The notes under the pieces were generated by a model that worked only from the letters and a program-made list of their open reading frames with translations, was not told the origin of the DNA and ran no database searches. Positions 7,713 to 16,960 of a stretch of 64,000 nt of DNA are shown piece after piece (position 1 is the first letter of the stretch; each line of letters starts with the position of its first letter). A program made the position numbers and the translations under genes. Origin of the DNA: Rhizobiales bacterium 2SD (GTDB lineage Bacteria; Pseudomonadota; Alphaproteobacteria; Rhizobiales; Beijerinckiaceae); contig SCMY01000001.1 of NCBI GenBank assembly GCA_005502805.1, forward strand, positions 558,001 through 622,000. The letters run 5' to 3'.

Positions 7713-9604
7713 TGCAGGCGGCGCGAGCCCCGCGAGCTTGCTCCGCCGGCATCCTCCTCGAACAATTCCGCCAGCTTCTCGGTCATCACGCCGCCGAGCT
7801 CCTCGGCGTCGACGATGGTGACGGCGCGGCGGTAATAGCGGGTGACGTCGTGGCCGATGCCGATCGCGATCAGCTCGACCGGCGAGCGCGTCTCGATCTC
7901 CGCGATGACATGGCGCAGATGCCGCTCGAGATAGCTGCCGGCATTGACCGAGAGGGTGGAATCATCGACCGGCGCGCCATCCGAGATCACCATCAGGATC
8001 TTGCGCTGCTCGGAACGGCCGAGCAGGCGCTTATGCGCCCAGTCGAGCGCCTCGCCGTCGATGTTCTCCTTGAGGAGCCCCTCGCGCATCATCAGCCCGA
8101 GATTCTTCCGCGCCCGGCGCCAGGGGGCGTCGGCGGCCTTGTAGATGATGTGCCGGAGATCGTTGAGGCGGCCGGGATTGGCCGGCTTGCCCGATTGCAG
8201 CCAGGCCTCGCGCGACAGCCCCCCCTTCCAGGCGCGGGTGGTGAAGCCGAGCAGCTCGACCTTGACGCCGCAGCGCTCCAGTGTCCGCGCCAGGATGTCG
8301 GCGCAGGTCGCCGCGACCGTGATCGGCCGGCCGCGCATCGAGCCGGAATTGTCGATCAGCAGTGTCACCACGGTGTCGCGGAAGTTCGTGTCCGATTCCT
8401 GCCGGAACGAGAGCGGCTGAAACGGATCGATGATGATCCGCGGCAGGCGCGACGGATCGAGCGCGCCCTCCTCCAGGTCGAACTGCCAGGAGCGGTTCTG
8501 CTGCGCCATCAGGCGGCGCTGCAGGCGATTCGCCAGGCGCGCGACGACACCCTGAAGATGCGCCAGCTGCTTGTCGAGATAGGCGCGCAGGCGCGTCAAC
8601 TCCTCGGCGTCGCAGAGCTCCTCGGCGGTGACGATCTCGTCGAACTTCTGGGTATAGGCCTTGTAGTCGGTCTGCGGCCGGTCATTGGCGCGGCTCTCGC
8701 GCGGACGCGGCGCCTCGCCGGCCTCCTCAGCCTCGGAATTCTCGTCTTCCTCGTCCCAGTCGCCGGCGGGCGCATCGGCCGCCTCGGAGGCGCCCTCCTG
8801 CAACTCCTCGGCGGCGTCCTCGCTGGTCTCGGTCTCCGAGCGCTCGCCCTGGCTCTGCTGCTCGGCCTCGCCCTGTTCCTGCTGCTGCTCGTCGGAGGAC
8901 TGGTCCTGATCGTCCTCGTCCTCTTCGGAATCGTCGCCCTGGCTCGACTGCTCGGCCATGTCGAGCGAGACGAGCAGGTCGCGCACGGTGCGGGCGAAGG
9001 CGCGCTGGTCCTCGATCGATTTCGCGAGACGGTCAAGATCGTCACCGGCCTTGGCCTCGATCTGCTCGCGCCAGAGATCGACCAGCTTCTCCGCGGCCTT
9101 GGGCGGCTTCAGGCCGGTCAGGCGCTCGCGCACCATCAAAGCGAGCGCATCCTCCAGCGGCGCATCGGCCCGGTCGGTGATCTCCTCATAGCGGCCACCG
9201 CGATGATAGCGATCCTCCAGCATCGCCGATATGTTGCCGGAGACGCCGCTCATCCGGCGCGAACCAACACTCTCGACGCGGGCCTGCTCGACCGCATCGA
9301 AGACGGCACGGGCCGCATCGCCCTCGGGCGCCGCGCGGCGATGGACCGCCGCGTCATGGCAGGCGAGGCGCAGCGCCATCGAATCGGCATGGCCGCGCAG
9401 GATCGCGACGTCGCCCGCGGTGAGCTTGCGCGGCGGCTCGGGCAGGCGGGCGCGCTCGCCGACCAGCGAGGGTTTGTCGGCAGCGAAGACGATCTCCATC
9501 TCCGGCTTGCGTGCGATCGCCTTCATCGCGCCCGAGACCGCGCGCTTCAGCGGCTCGGCCGGCGCTTCCTTCGGGGTTCCGGGCTTGCGGTTGGAGATGC
9601 TCAT
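7709..9604 (-). CDS. cobT: Cobaltochelatase subunit CobT
   Basis: A 631-residue subunit of the aerobic, ATP-dependent cobaltochelatase that with CobS and CobN inserts cobalt into hydrogenobyrinic acid a,c-diamide. The N-terminal half is helical, residues about 218-300 form a very acidic Glu/Asp/Gln/Ser linker, and the C-terminus is a von Willebrand A domain with the metal-binding motif DNSGSM (Asp418, Ser420, Ser422). The ATG at 9604 overlaps the GNAT gene stop (ATGA) and gives the normal N-terminus; a longer in-frame start at 9667 lies inside the GNAT gene and is rejected. CobN is not in this window. Confidence 0.95.
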   Translation of the reverse strand: MSISNRKPGTPKEAPAEPLKRAVSGAMKAIARKPEMEIVFAADKPSLVGERARLPEPPRKLTAGDVAILRGHADSMALRLACHDAAVHRRAAPEGDAARAVFDAVEQARVESVGSRRMSGVSGNISAMLEDRYHRGGRYEEITDRADAPLEDALALMVRERLTGLKPPKAAEKLVDLWREQIEAKAGDDLDRLAKSIEDQRAFARTVRDLLVSLDMAEQSSQGDDSEEDEDDQDQSSDEQQQEQGEAEQQSQGERSETETSEDAAEELQEGASEAADAPAGDWDEEDENSEAEEAGEAPRPRESRANDRPQTDYKAYTQKFDEIVTAEELCDAEELTRLRAYLDKQLAHLQGVVARLANRLQRRLMAQQNRSWQFDLEEGALDPSRLPRIIIDPFQPLSFRQESDTNFRDTVVTLLIDNSGSMRGRPITVAATCADILARTLERCGVKVELLGFTTRAWKGGLSREAWLQSGKPANPGRLNDLRHIIYKAADAPWRRARKNLGLMMREGLLKENIDGEALDWAHKRLLGRSEQRKILMVISDGAPVDDSTLSVNAGSYLERHLRHVIAEIETRSPVELIAIGIGHDVTRYYRRAVTIVDAEELGGVMTEKLAELFEEDAGGASSRGSRRLQ

Positions 9605-10038
9605 AGCGCCTTCATGAAGTGGTGGAAGGTCTGCCCGGCGACGGGATAGCCCTCCATGCGGCCGCATTCGCGATAACCCATGCGAGGGTAGAAGCCCGGC
9701 GCCTGGATGCTCATCGTGCCGAGATAGACGCCGCGTGCGCCATAATCGCGCGCCGCCTGCTCGGCCATCGCCAGCAGCGCCTCGCCATGGCCGGCGCCGC
9801 GATGGGCTTCGTCAATCCAGAACAGATCGACATAGAGCCATTCCCATTTCAGCTCGCCGATCAGGCCGCCGACCATGGCGCCGCTCTCGTCGCGCAGGCT
9901 GAGCGCCAAGGGCTCGGCATTGCGCGGCCCGACCCTCGCCTCGTTATGGGCGGAGAGGCCGCGCACCACGACCTCGCGCGTTGCGGCGAAATCCGCCTCG
10001 CGCTGGACCGTGGCCTGCTTGCTGTCGGCGGCGCTCAC
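9601..10038 (-). CDS. GNAT-family N-acetyltransferase
   Basis: A 145-residue acetyltransferase using acetyl-CoA, with the GNAT core [18 protein letters not shown] followed by the acetyl-CoA loop [11 protein letters not shown] and the C-terminal [11 protein letters not shown]. The substrate cannot be predicted. The start is GTG at 10038. It lies between the Gfa-like gene (11 bases away) and cobT (ATGA overlap), so it should be co-transcribed with cobS and cobT. Confidence 0.88.
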   Translation of the reverse strand: MSAADSKQATVQREADFAATREVVVRGLSAHNEARVGPRNAEPLALSLRDESGAMVGGLIGELKWEWLYVDLFWIDEAHRGAGHGEALLAMAEQAARDYGARGVYLGTMSIQAPGFYPRMGYRECGRMEGYPVAGQTFHHFMKAL

Positions 10039-10049
10039 GGCGTGCTCCT

Positions 10050-10400
10050 TCAGCGCGCGCGCCCGTTGTACATCGTCGGGCTCAGCTCGGTCGGCTCGAC
10101 GCCGGCAAGGCAGCGGACGTTGATCGCGACGGTCGGCGTGCCATCCGGCGCATTGGCGCGGGCGAAGGATTCCATGCCGCAGGTTTCACAGAAGAGATGC
10201 TGGATCTTCTGTGAGTTGAAACGGTACTCGGTCAGCGCATCCTCACCCTTGGTCAGGGTGAAATTCACCGCCGGGCTGAAGGCCAGCACCGAGCCGCGGC
10301 GCTGGCAGTAGGAGCAGTTGCAGGTGATCGTCTGGGAGAGGTCGGCCTCGACTTCGTAGGCGACCCGCCCGCAATGACAGCTTCCTTCGTACCGGGCCAT
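10050..10400 (-). CDS. GFA-family zinc protein (glutathione-dependent formaldehyde-activating enzyme/CENP-V fold)
   Basis: A 116-residue protein with the cysteine pattern of the GFA family: SCHCG (Cys8, Cys10), CNCSYC (Cys27, Cys29, Cys32) and CETCG (Cys71, Cys74), which bind zinc. Members are usually labelled formaldehyde-activating, but most are of unknown function and this call is to family only. It sits 16 bases after cobS in the same operon. Confidence 0.88.
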   Translation of the reverse strand: MARYEGSCHCGRVAYEVEADLSQTITCNCSYCQRRGSVLAFSPAVNFTLTKGEDALTEYRFNSQKIQHLFCETCGMESFARANAPDGTPTVAINVRCLAGVEPTELSPTMYNGRAR

Positions 10401-10416
10401 GGCTGGCCTCCCGTTG

Positions 10417-11412
10417 TCAGCTCAGGACGACGTTGACCGCGCTCTCCGGCAGCTCCTTGCCGAAGGAACGCTGGAAGAACTCCGCCACCAGCGTGCGCTC
10501 CATCTCGTCGCACTTGTTGAGGAAGGTGACGCGGAAGGCAAAGCCGATATCGCCGCCGAAGATCGCCGCGTTCTCGGCCCAGGTGATGACCGTACGCGGG
10601 CTCATCACGGTCGAGAGGTCGCCGTTCATGAAGGCGTTGCGGGTGAGATCGGCGACGCGGACCATCTTGTTGACGATGTCCTTGCCCTCCGGCGAAGCCT
10701 GATAGTGCTTCGACTTGGCGAGCACGATCGCGACCTCGTTGTCATGAGGCAGATAGTTCAGCGTGGTGACGATCGACCAGCGGTCCATCTGGCCCTGGTT
10801 GATCTGCTGCGTGCCGTGATAGAGGCCGGAGGTGTCGCCGAGGCCGACCGTGTTGGCGGTGGCGAAGAGGCGGAATGCGGCGTGCGGGCGGATGACGCGC
10901 TTCTGGTCGAGCAGCGTCAGCTTGCCGGACTGCTCGAGCACGCGCTGGATTACGAACATCACGTCCGGGCGGCCGGCATCGTACTCGTCGAAGACCAGCG
11001 CGATATTGTTCTGCAGTGCCCAGGGCAGGATGCCGTCCTGGAACTCGGTGATCTGCTTGCCTTCCTTCAGCACGATCGCGTCCTTGCCGACGAGGTCGAG
11101 GCGCGAGACGTGGCTGTCGAGGTTGACGCGGACGCAGGGCCAGTTCAGCCGGGCCGCGACCTGCTCGATATGGGTCGACTTGCCGGTGCCGTGATAGCCC
11201 GAGATCATCACGCGGCGGTTATGGGCGAAGCCGGCAAGGATCGCGATCGTGGTGTCGCGGTCGAAACGGTAGTCCGGATCGAAATCCGGCACATGGGCCT
11301 CGGGCTGCGAATAGGCCGGCACCTCCATATCGGACTCGATGCCGAAGACCTGACGCACCGACAGCTTCATGTCGGGCATGCCGGGGGCGGAGGCAGTCGT
11401 CGTTGTCATCAT
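10417..11412 (-). CDS. cobS: Cobaltochelatase AAA+ subunit CobS
   Basis: A 331-residue MoxR-type AAA+ ATPase that powers cobalt insertion together with CobT and CobN. Walker A is GYHGTGKS (72-79) and Walker B is LVFDEYD (Asp142, Glu143); [16 protein letters not shown] is a CobS hallmark. The start is one of two adjacent ATG codons (11412 or 11409) with GGAGAAG just upstream. It is the first gene of the operon cobS-Gfa-GNAT-cobT-esterase; the usual direct cobS-cobT neighbourhood is broken by two small genes. Confidence 0.96.
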   Translation of the reverse strand: MMTTTTASAPGMPDMKLSVRQVFGIESDMEVPAYSQPEAHVPDFDPDYRFDRDTTIAILAGFAHNRRVMISGYHGTGKSTHIEQVAARLNWPCVRVNLDSHVSRLDLVGKDAIVLKEGKQITEFQDGILPWALQNNIALVFDEYDAGRPDVMFVIQRVLEQSGKLTLLDQKRVIRPHAAFRLFATANTVGLGDTSGLYHGTQQINQGQMDRWSIVTTLNYLPHDNEVAIVLAKSKHYQASPEGKDIVNKMVRVADLTRNAFMNGDLSTVMSPRTVITWAENAAIFGGDIGFAFRVTFLNKCDEMERTLVAEFFQRSFGKELPESAVNVVLS

Positions 11413-11556
11413 TCTTCTCCGGGCGCAGGACAGGGGCCGGTAAAGACCCGGTGTCCTCGTAAGCCGACCGAAAGGGAGGCGTGTAGAACCTCCTTAGATC
11501 GAAAGCGGCGGAGCGGCAATTCGCAAGAGGCATGCCGTCCCTTCGCCGGCATGCAT

Positions 11557-12693
11557 TCACGCACGGCCCGCGAGCAGCTTCGCGATCGCCGCGACGGTGC
11601 CGTTCGCCCCGTCGAGATCGACCTTGGCAGCCGGCGGAACGTCTTGCGCCAGCGCCTCGTCGATCGTGGCGGCCAGAGCTTGCGGCCCGTCGGCCAGCCT
11701 CACAACGCGCGCCAGCCCAGCCCGTTCCAGCGCGGCGGCGCGCAAGGCCTGCTCGGTCTCGTTGCCGGCATCGAACGGAACGAGCAGCGCCGGCCGCGCC
11801 GCCTGCAGCAGGTCGAGCGCGGTGTTGTAGCCAGCTTGGCTGATCGACAGCGCACAGGCGGCGAGCAGAGCCGGGAAATCCGGGCGTGCCCGCTCGACTC
11901 GGGCATTGGCCGGAGCCGATTGTCGCAGGGCCGCGAAATCGGCCTCCGCGACCCCTCGGCCAATCAGGAAATGGAAGGACTGTTGCGGCAAGAGCCGCGC
12001 CACCGTGAGTGCTGCCTCGAACAGCGGCAGCGCTGCCGCCGAGCCGCCGCCGGAGACGAGGATGGTTCCCGACGAATCTACTGGGGTCCCCGGCACCGCC
12101 GGTGGTTCCGCCAGATAGCCGGTATAGATCAGCTTGCCGGTGATCTCCGGCGTCACCGGCCAGGAGGCCTCGAGCGGCAGGACATGCGGGTCGCCATGCA
12201 CCAGCACCGCGTCGAACAGCGTCGCGATCCGCTCGGCCGTCTCGGCCAATCGGTCCGAGCGAAGCGGCGCGACCAGCACGTCGCGAAGCGAAGCCAGCAC
12301 AAGCACGCCCGGCTTGGCCGTCTTCACGGCCTCGATCAGCGCCAAGAACTCGCCAGCAAGCTGGCGTCGGCCGAACGGGAAATGCTCGGTGACGACGATA
12401 TCCGGCGAAAGCTCGCGGGCCAGCGCGACCAGTCGCTCACGCCGCGCCACAAGCCGCTCCGGCGTCGCCGCCTTTCCGTTCTCGTCGAGCAGATTGCGGA
12501 AATCGGTGCCCTGCGTGCGTACCGGCGGCAACTGCACGAAGCAATAATCCGCCGCCTTGCCATCCGGCATGCCGCCGCTGGCGAGCGTGACGTCATGGCC
12601 CGCCGCGGCCAGTGCCTGCGCCAGCTGCCGGGCCCGCACCAGATGGCCGATCCCGAGCAGATGCGTGACCGCGATCAGGATGCGTGCGCTCAT
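11557..12693 (-). CDS. GT-B glycosyltransferase, COG4671/GT28-like
   Basis: A 378-residue GT-B-fold glycosyltransferase. The N-terminus has HLLGIGHLVRARQLAQAL (the GxGHxxR motif of MurG-like enzymes) and the donor-binding half has ILVSGGGSAAALPL, ISQAGYNTALDLL and LLVPFDAGNETEQ. Donor and acceptor are unknown. It is the last gene of the methyltransferase-GT4-GT28 group, with an ATGA overlap to the preceding gene. A second enzyme of the same family lies at 28030-29310. Confidence 0.85.
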   Translation of the reverse strand: MSARILIAVTHLLGIGHLVRARQLAQALAAAGHDVTLASGGMPDGKAADYCFVQLPPVRTQGTDFRNLLDENGKAATPERLVARRERLVALARELSPDIVVTEHFPFGRRQLAGEFLALIEAVKTAKPGVLVLASLRDVLVAPLRSDRLAETAERIATLFDAVLVHGDPHVLPLEASWPVTPEITGKLIYTGYLAEPPAVPGTPVDSSGTILVSGGGSAAALPLFEAALTVARLLPQQSFHFLIGRGVAEADFAALRQSAPANARVERARPDFPALLAACALSISQAGYNTALDLLQAARPALLVPFDAGNETEQALRAAALERAGLARVVRLADGPQALAATIDEALAQDVPPAAKVDLDGANGTVAAIAKLLAGRA

Positions 12694-13961
12694 GGCGCCC
12701 CGTCATCCTTGCCTGAGACCGCCGCCATGAGGGACCGGTGAACCCGCTCCAGCCCGGTCTGCGCCGAGAAATCCACCCTCAACCTGTCGAAGGCGGCTGC
12801 ACCCAGCTTGGCGCGCCAGTGCGGATCGCGGGCCAACCCCTCCAGCGCCTTGGCCAGCGCCGTGACATCGCTCGGCCGCAGCAGCAGCCCTTCGCGGCCA
12901 TGCTGCACGAATTCCGGGATGCCGGCGAAATCGGTCGCGACGATCGGCAGGGCCTGACTCGCCGCCTCCATCACCACATTGGGCAGGCCGTCGCGATCGC
13001 CATTCTCCGCCTGCTTCGACGGCAGCACGAAGAGATCGGCCTCGCGCAGCGCCGCGATCACCGCACCTTGTGCCTGCGCTCCGCGCCATTCGATCCGCGA
13101 GGCAAGGTCGAGCTTCTCCGCCTGCGCCTTCAAGGCTGCGAGCATCTCGCCACCGCCGATATGGGTAAGCCGCCAGTTCAGCTCGGCCGGCAGGATCGCC
13201 AGCGCCGCGAGCAGGTCGTCAAAACCCTTCTTCGCCACCGCTCGCCCGATGGTGATGAAACGCACCGGCGCGGCCGGATCGGAGCCGTCGCGCGGCGGGC
13301 GCGTCTCGGGCGGCGCCGGAAAGCGCGACAGGTCGAGCCCGTGATAGAGCAGCGCGACCTTGTCCGACCGATCGGCGAGGCGGTCGAGTTCGGCATGGCC
13401 GTCGCGGGTGCAGGTCACGCCCCAGCGCGCGTCCGCGATCTTCTCGCGCTTCTCCCAGTCCGGCGTCGTCCAGATGTCCTTGGCATGCGCCGAGAACGAC
13501 CAGGTGAGACCCCGGCTCTGCGCGGCATAGCGAATGACCGAGGCGGGCGTGTGCAAGTAGTGGACATGGAGATGGCGCGTGCCCGCAGGCAGCTCGCGGG
13601 CCATCACGCACGCCTGGCCGAAGCGGCGCAGACGGTTGCGCGTCCGATCGCGGGCAAGATCGCGCAGGAAGGCACCGAGCAGCCGAATGATGCTCGGCCG
13701 CGCAAAGGCCCTGATGATGCCGCGCAGCACCCGGGGCCAGTCGTCATGGAGATATTCCGGCAGATAATGCAGCGGCGCCGTGATCTCCTGGTGCATCATG
13801 TGGCGTGCGCCATCGGTCGGATGGCGCAGCGACCAGATCGCGAAGGGCAGGCCGAGCCGCTGCAGGCCGAGCAATTCCTGCGCGATGAAGGTCTCCGACA
13901 GGCGCGGATAGCCCTTCATCGCGATCGCAACCGCCGGCCCCTCGGGCGTATTCGTGCTCAT
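12690..13961 (-). CDS. Glycosyltransferase family 4 protein
   Basis: A 423-residue retaining GT4 glycosyltransferase of the type found in colanic-acid and exopolysaccharide clusters. The N-terminal half contains KGYPRLSETFIAQEL and HVHYLHTPASV; the C-terminal nucleotide-sugar half contains GRAVAKKGFDDLL and the EX7E-type stretch ENGDRDGLPNVVMEAASQALP, then VATDFAGIPEFV. It overlaps the genes on both sides by 4 bases (ATGA). It probably adds a sugar to a lipid-linked or envelope glycan; the substrate is unknown. Confidence 0.88.
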   Translation of the reverse strand: MSTNTPEGPAVAIAMKGYPRLSETFIAQELLGLQRLGLPFAIWSLRHPTDGARHMMHQEITAPLHYLPEYLHDDWPRVLRGIIRAFARPSIIRLLGAFLRDLARDRTRNRLRRFGQACVMARELPAGTRHLHVHYLHTPASVIRYAAQSRGLTWSFSAHAKDIWTTPDWEKREKIADARWGVTCTRDGHAELDRLADRSDKVALLYHGLDLSRFPAPPETRPPRDGSDPAAPVRFITIGRAVAKKGFDDLLAALAILPAELNWRLTHIGGGEMLAALKAQAEKLDLASRIEWRGAQAQGAVIAALREADLFVLPSKQAENGDRDGLPNVVMEAASQALPIVATDFAGIPEFVQHGREGLLLRPSDVTALAKALEGLARDPHWRAKLGAAAFDRLRVDFSAQTGLERVHRSLMAAVSGKDDGAP

Positions 13962-14623
13962 CTACGACCGATCAGCATGAACCGGGTGTAGTTCTTGCTC
14001 GGCAGAGCGCCGGCGAACCACAGCTCCGACAGCCCGGCCTGCGACTTGAAAGCGTCGAGCGAGGGCACGCAGCTGCGATGATCCGGCTCGCGGAAATAGT
14101 CGTTCGACTGCAGCAGCAGCGGCAATCCGGCCGGCAGGCTGGCGATCCAGCCAGGCACATCGCCGAGATGTTCGCAGCTGGTGTTGATCACCAGCCCCGG
14201 CCGGCCACCCTCGGCCTGCTCGAAATCGAGCCCCATCATGTCGGCCGTCAGCGCCCGGAAGCGTCCGGTGGCGACATGGCGATGGTTGAGGATCTCGGCG
14301 ATCGGCGCGCAGTCCGGGTCGATGTCGAGACTCAACAGCTGCGGGATCGTGAGCCGCTCATCGGCCAGCAGCATCGCCCCGAGCACACCATGCCAGGCAC
14401 CGAGCACCCAGACCGGTCCCTCCGGCTTCGGCAGGACCTGCGCCAAGGTCTCGACCAGCCAGCGCTTCGAGGCGATCTGCTTGGGATTGAAAGCGATCGA
14501 GATATCGGCGCGCACGCCCTTGCCGACCAGCCGGGCGAGATCGGCGACGATCGCGTCGCCCGTCAGCGCCGCGACGCCGCGCAGTATGTCGTGCAGCGCC
14601 TCGCGGGAAATCTCGTCGGTCAT
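13958..14623 (-). CDS. Class I SAM-dependent methyltransferase-like protein
   Basis: A 221-residue protein with a methyltransferase core: VWVLGAWHGVLGAMLLAD as the SAM-binding glycine region, LSLDIDPDCAPIAE with the acidic residue at the end of strand 2, and LVINTSCEHLGDVPGW as the motif after strand 4. The closest type I recall is a small family next to glycosyltransferases in Rhizobiales. It could methylate a sugar or lipid head group made by the two coupled glycosyltransferases downstream. The acceptor is unknown. Confidence 0.65.
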   Translation of the reverse strand: MTDEISREALHDILRGVAALTGDAIVADLARLVGKGVRADISIAFNPKQIASKRWLVETLAQVLPKPEGPVWVLGAWHGVLGAMLLADERLTIPQLLSLDIDPDCAPIAEILNHRHVATGRFRALTADMMGLDFEQAEGGRPGLVINTSCEHLGDVPGWIASLPAGLPLLLQSNDYFREPDHRSCVPSLDAFKSQAGLSELWFAGALPSKNYTRFMLIGRR

Positions 14624-14694
14624 CGAAACTCTGGCAATCGGGGGGTCGGAAGCGGCGGGACCATAGGGATGCAGGTTGGACTTTGCCAGCCGCG

Positions 14695-16494
14695 CTAGCC
14701 GCGATCGGGCCCCGGATCGGCCAGATCGGGCGTAGCGTCCTTCGCCGCCGACACCCAGCCTCCGGCGCCGTCCTTGGCTTGCATGCCCTGTTCGGCATCC
14801 GAGCGGGCTTCACCTGCCGGGGTGCTGCCGAAGCCGTAGACCTGCATCGGCTTGTCGCGGCCCTTGACCGCGATCTTGTGCGGGACGGTGTCGCGATAGC
14901 TGCGGCCGGTCGCACTCACCGTCTCGGCGGAGACGACGATGTCGGACAAAAGCCGCCGCGTCGCCGCTTCGAGCTGGCTCGCGATCATCACCGTCTCGCC
15001 GACGGTGATCTCGCGCCGCCCCATGCTCTCGTTCTCGACCGCGCCGACGATCGCCTGGCCGCCATGGATGCCGATGCCGATGCGCAGCGGCAATGGCAGG
15101 GCGTTTGAATATTCGCGGTTGAGCGCCTCGACCGCGCGGACCATGTCGCCGGCCGCTGCGATCGCCGCCGCGCCCGCCCGCGCCGGCGTCGCCTCCAGCC
15201 CGAACACCGCCATCAGCCCGTCGCCGTAGATCGCCTCGATCCGACCGCCATGCGCCGCGATCGCCTGGGACATCTCGTCATAGAAGCGGTTGAGCAGGTT
15301 CATGAGCTCATGCGGCAATTGCCGCTCGGACAGTGCGGTGAAAGCCCTGAGGTCGGCGACCATCACCGTCAGCCCCTTCTTGCCGATCCGGTCATCCGGA
15401 TCGACGGTCCCCGACGGGCCAGCGCCGCGCTGCTTGGCGGCGAGCAGGATCTGGACCTGCAGGTCGCGCTTCGGCCGAATCTGGCAGGCGAGCCGGACGT
15501 GATCGCCGGCCGAGATCCGGCGCAGCAGCCGCGCTTCGTTCGGACCGGGCGGCGGAAGCTCGTCGGCGCCGTCGAGCACCAGCACGCGGCAGGTGGCGCA
15601 GCGTGCCCGCCCGCCGCAGAGCGCAGCATGGGGAATGCCGAAGCGCCGGAAGATCTCGAGCAGGGTCGGCCCCGGGATGACGCGGCGCACGCCATGGCCG
15701 ACGAAGCGCACCGCGATGGCCCCTAACGCCCGTGCCCGGAGCTCACGCAGCACGACGAAGCCGGCAAAGCCGCCGATCAGCCCGAAGAAGGCGCGCTTGG
15801 CCCAGGTCACGTTCAGATTGAACATGTCGACCTGCTGGGCGGTGTAGAGCTCGGGCGGCAGCGCCATCATCTGCGCCTCGCGCCCCGCGACCGAGAAACC
15901 GATCAGGGCGAGCAGAGGGATCAGGATCGCCGCCAGCAGGAAGGGATCGCGCCAGCGCGCATAAGCGTCGCGCGCCCGGAAGGTGAAGTGCAGGCCGATC
16001 ACGCCATGCGTCCAGACCAGCAGCAGCAGCAGGCTCTGCGACAAAGCGAGATTGGGCCAGAGCCGGCGCAGCACGGCGTGATAGCTCTCGTCCTGGCCGA
16101 ACAGCACGCCCTGCACCCTCGTGCTGACGATATGGTCGATCAGCAGCAGCGGGATCGCGACGCCGAGCACGATCTGGATCACCTCGCGGCCCGGCATGCG
16201 GAACGTGCGCCGCTGCGCCACGCGCAGCAGGGCGAAGACCGGATGGACGATGAGCGAACCGTAGAGCGCGACCGTGCCGATCCAGCTGTGCCAGAACCAG
16301 TAGCGCCACTCCTGCGCCGCCTCCATCGCCGCGACGCCGAAGATTCCGAGCGCGTGATTGAGGAAATGCGTGGTCGCGAAGACCATCAGGATGCAGCCCG
16401 AGGCGAAGCGCACGTCGCGACTCCAGGACGACATCTGGTCGAAGCCTGAACTCACCGGCCTGCCCCCGGCTGGCGCGCTTGGAACCGCTGTCAT
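14695..16494 (-). CDS. Membrane adenylate/guanylate cyclase with [2Fe-2S] ferredoxin domain (CyaC-like)
   Basis: A 599-residue protein. Residues 30-250 hold six predicted membrane helices with many histidines near or in them (43, 47, 69, 84, 121, 163, 169), resembling the diheme succinate-dehydrogenase-type anchor described for CyaC of Sinorhizobium meliloti. Residues 265-350 form a ferredoxin domain with Cys293-x5-Cys299-x2-Cys302 and Cys337. Residues 375-555 form a class III cyclase with metal aspartates Asp381 (ADLRAFT) and Asp425 (GDGLMAVFG). It likely makes cAMP in response to quinone or redox state. The ATG at 16494 is preferred; the longer frame to 16683 overlaps the CNB gene. Confidence 0.88.
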   Translation of the reverse strand: MTAVPSAPAGGRPVSSGFDQMSSWSRDVRFASGCILMVFATTHFLNHALGIFGVAAMEAAQEWRYWFWHSWIGTVALYGSLIVHPVFALLRVAQRRTFRMPGREVIQIVLGVAIPLLLIDHIVSTRVQGVLFGQDESYHAVLRRLWPNLALSQSLLLLLVWTHGVIGLHFTFRARDAYARWRDPFLLAAILIPLLALIGFSVAGREAQMMALPPELYTAQQVDMFNLNVTWAKRAFFGLIGGFAGFVVLRELRARALGAIAVRFVGHGVRRVIPGPTLLEIFRRFGIPHAALCGGRARCATCRVLVLDGADELPPPGPNEARLLRRISAGDHVRLACQIRPKRDLQVQILLAAKQRGAGPSGTVDPDDRIGKKGLTVMVADLRAFTALSERQLPHELMNLLNRFYDEMSQAIAAHGGRIEAIYGDGLMAVFGLEATPARAGAAAIAAAGDMVRAVEALNREYSNALPLPLRIGIGIHGGQAIVGAVENESMGRREITVGETVMIASQLEAATRRLLSDIVVSAETVSATGRSYRDTVPHKIAVKGRDKPMQVYGFGSTPAGEARSDAEQGMQAKDGAGGWVSAAKDATPDLADPGPDRG

Positions 16495-16510
16495 CGGCGC
16501 CCCCGGCGCT

Positions 16511-16960
16511 TCAATGTGTCTTCTCGCCATGCAGGACGGAATCCGCCAGCCGATAGAGCCGGCCGGCGAGATCCCGCGACAGCGCGACCGAGAACTCGGG
16601 GATATTGTCGAGCAGCTCGAAGAACAACGTCCGCGGCAGGCGCAACGCCACCACGTCGGTCTTGGCGGTGGAACGGGCCGCATAGGTCTGGTTGCACAGC
16701 AGCGGCACGTCGCCGATCAGACTGCCGGTCGCGAGCCGGAAGGTCTTCGACCGCCCGTCGGGTGTATCGTGCGACAGCTCGACCTCGCCCTCCAGCACAC
16801 AATAGACCTCCTCCGGCTTGTCGCCTTCCTCGGTGATGACGGTGCCAGCCGGGAAATGCAGCCGTTCGCCCATCAGCGCGAGCAGCTTCAGCCGCGGACC
16901 CGGCAGGCCCCGGAACAACGGGATCGACTTCAGGCAGCCTATATCGCTCTCGAGCGTCAT
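16511..16960 (-). CDS. Cyclic nucleotide-binding domain protein
   Basis: A 149-residue, single-domain CNB protein without a DNA-binding domain: LFRGLPGPRLKLLA, FPAGTVITEEGDKPEEVYCVLEGEVEL and the phosphate-cassette region GSLIGDVPLLCNQTYAARSTAKT. In classical cassettes the cAMP phosphate is held by a Glu/Arg pair; here the Glu position is occupied by Asp. It starts inside the stop codon of the ABC protein gene and ends 16 bases before the cyclase gene. This argues that it senses the cyclase product and acts on the ABC protein. Confidence 0.88.
   Translation of the reverse strand: MTLESDIGCLKSIPLFRGLPGPRLKLLALMGERLHFPAGTVITEEGDKPEEVYCVLEGEVELSHDTPDGRSKTFRLATGSLIGDVPLLCNQTYAARSTAKTDVVALRLPRTLFFELLDNIPEFSVALSRDLAGRLYRLADSVLHGEKTH

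Noticed and set aside
8700-8960. Low-complexity acidic repeat inside cobT as a separate repeat element
   Set aside because: It is the normal Glu/Asp-rich linker of CobT proteins, not a nucleotide repeat.
7712-9649. 645-residue plus-strand frame opposite cobT
   Set aside because: Shadow of cobT; its hydrophobic Leu/Val stretch comes from the antisense of the acidic linker of CobT.
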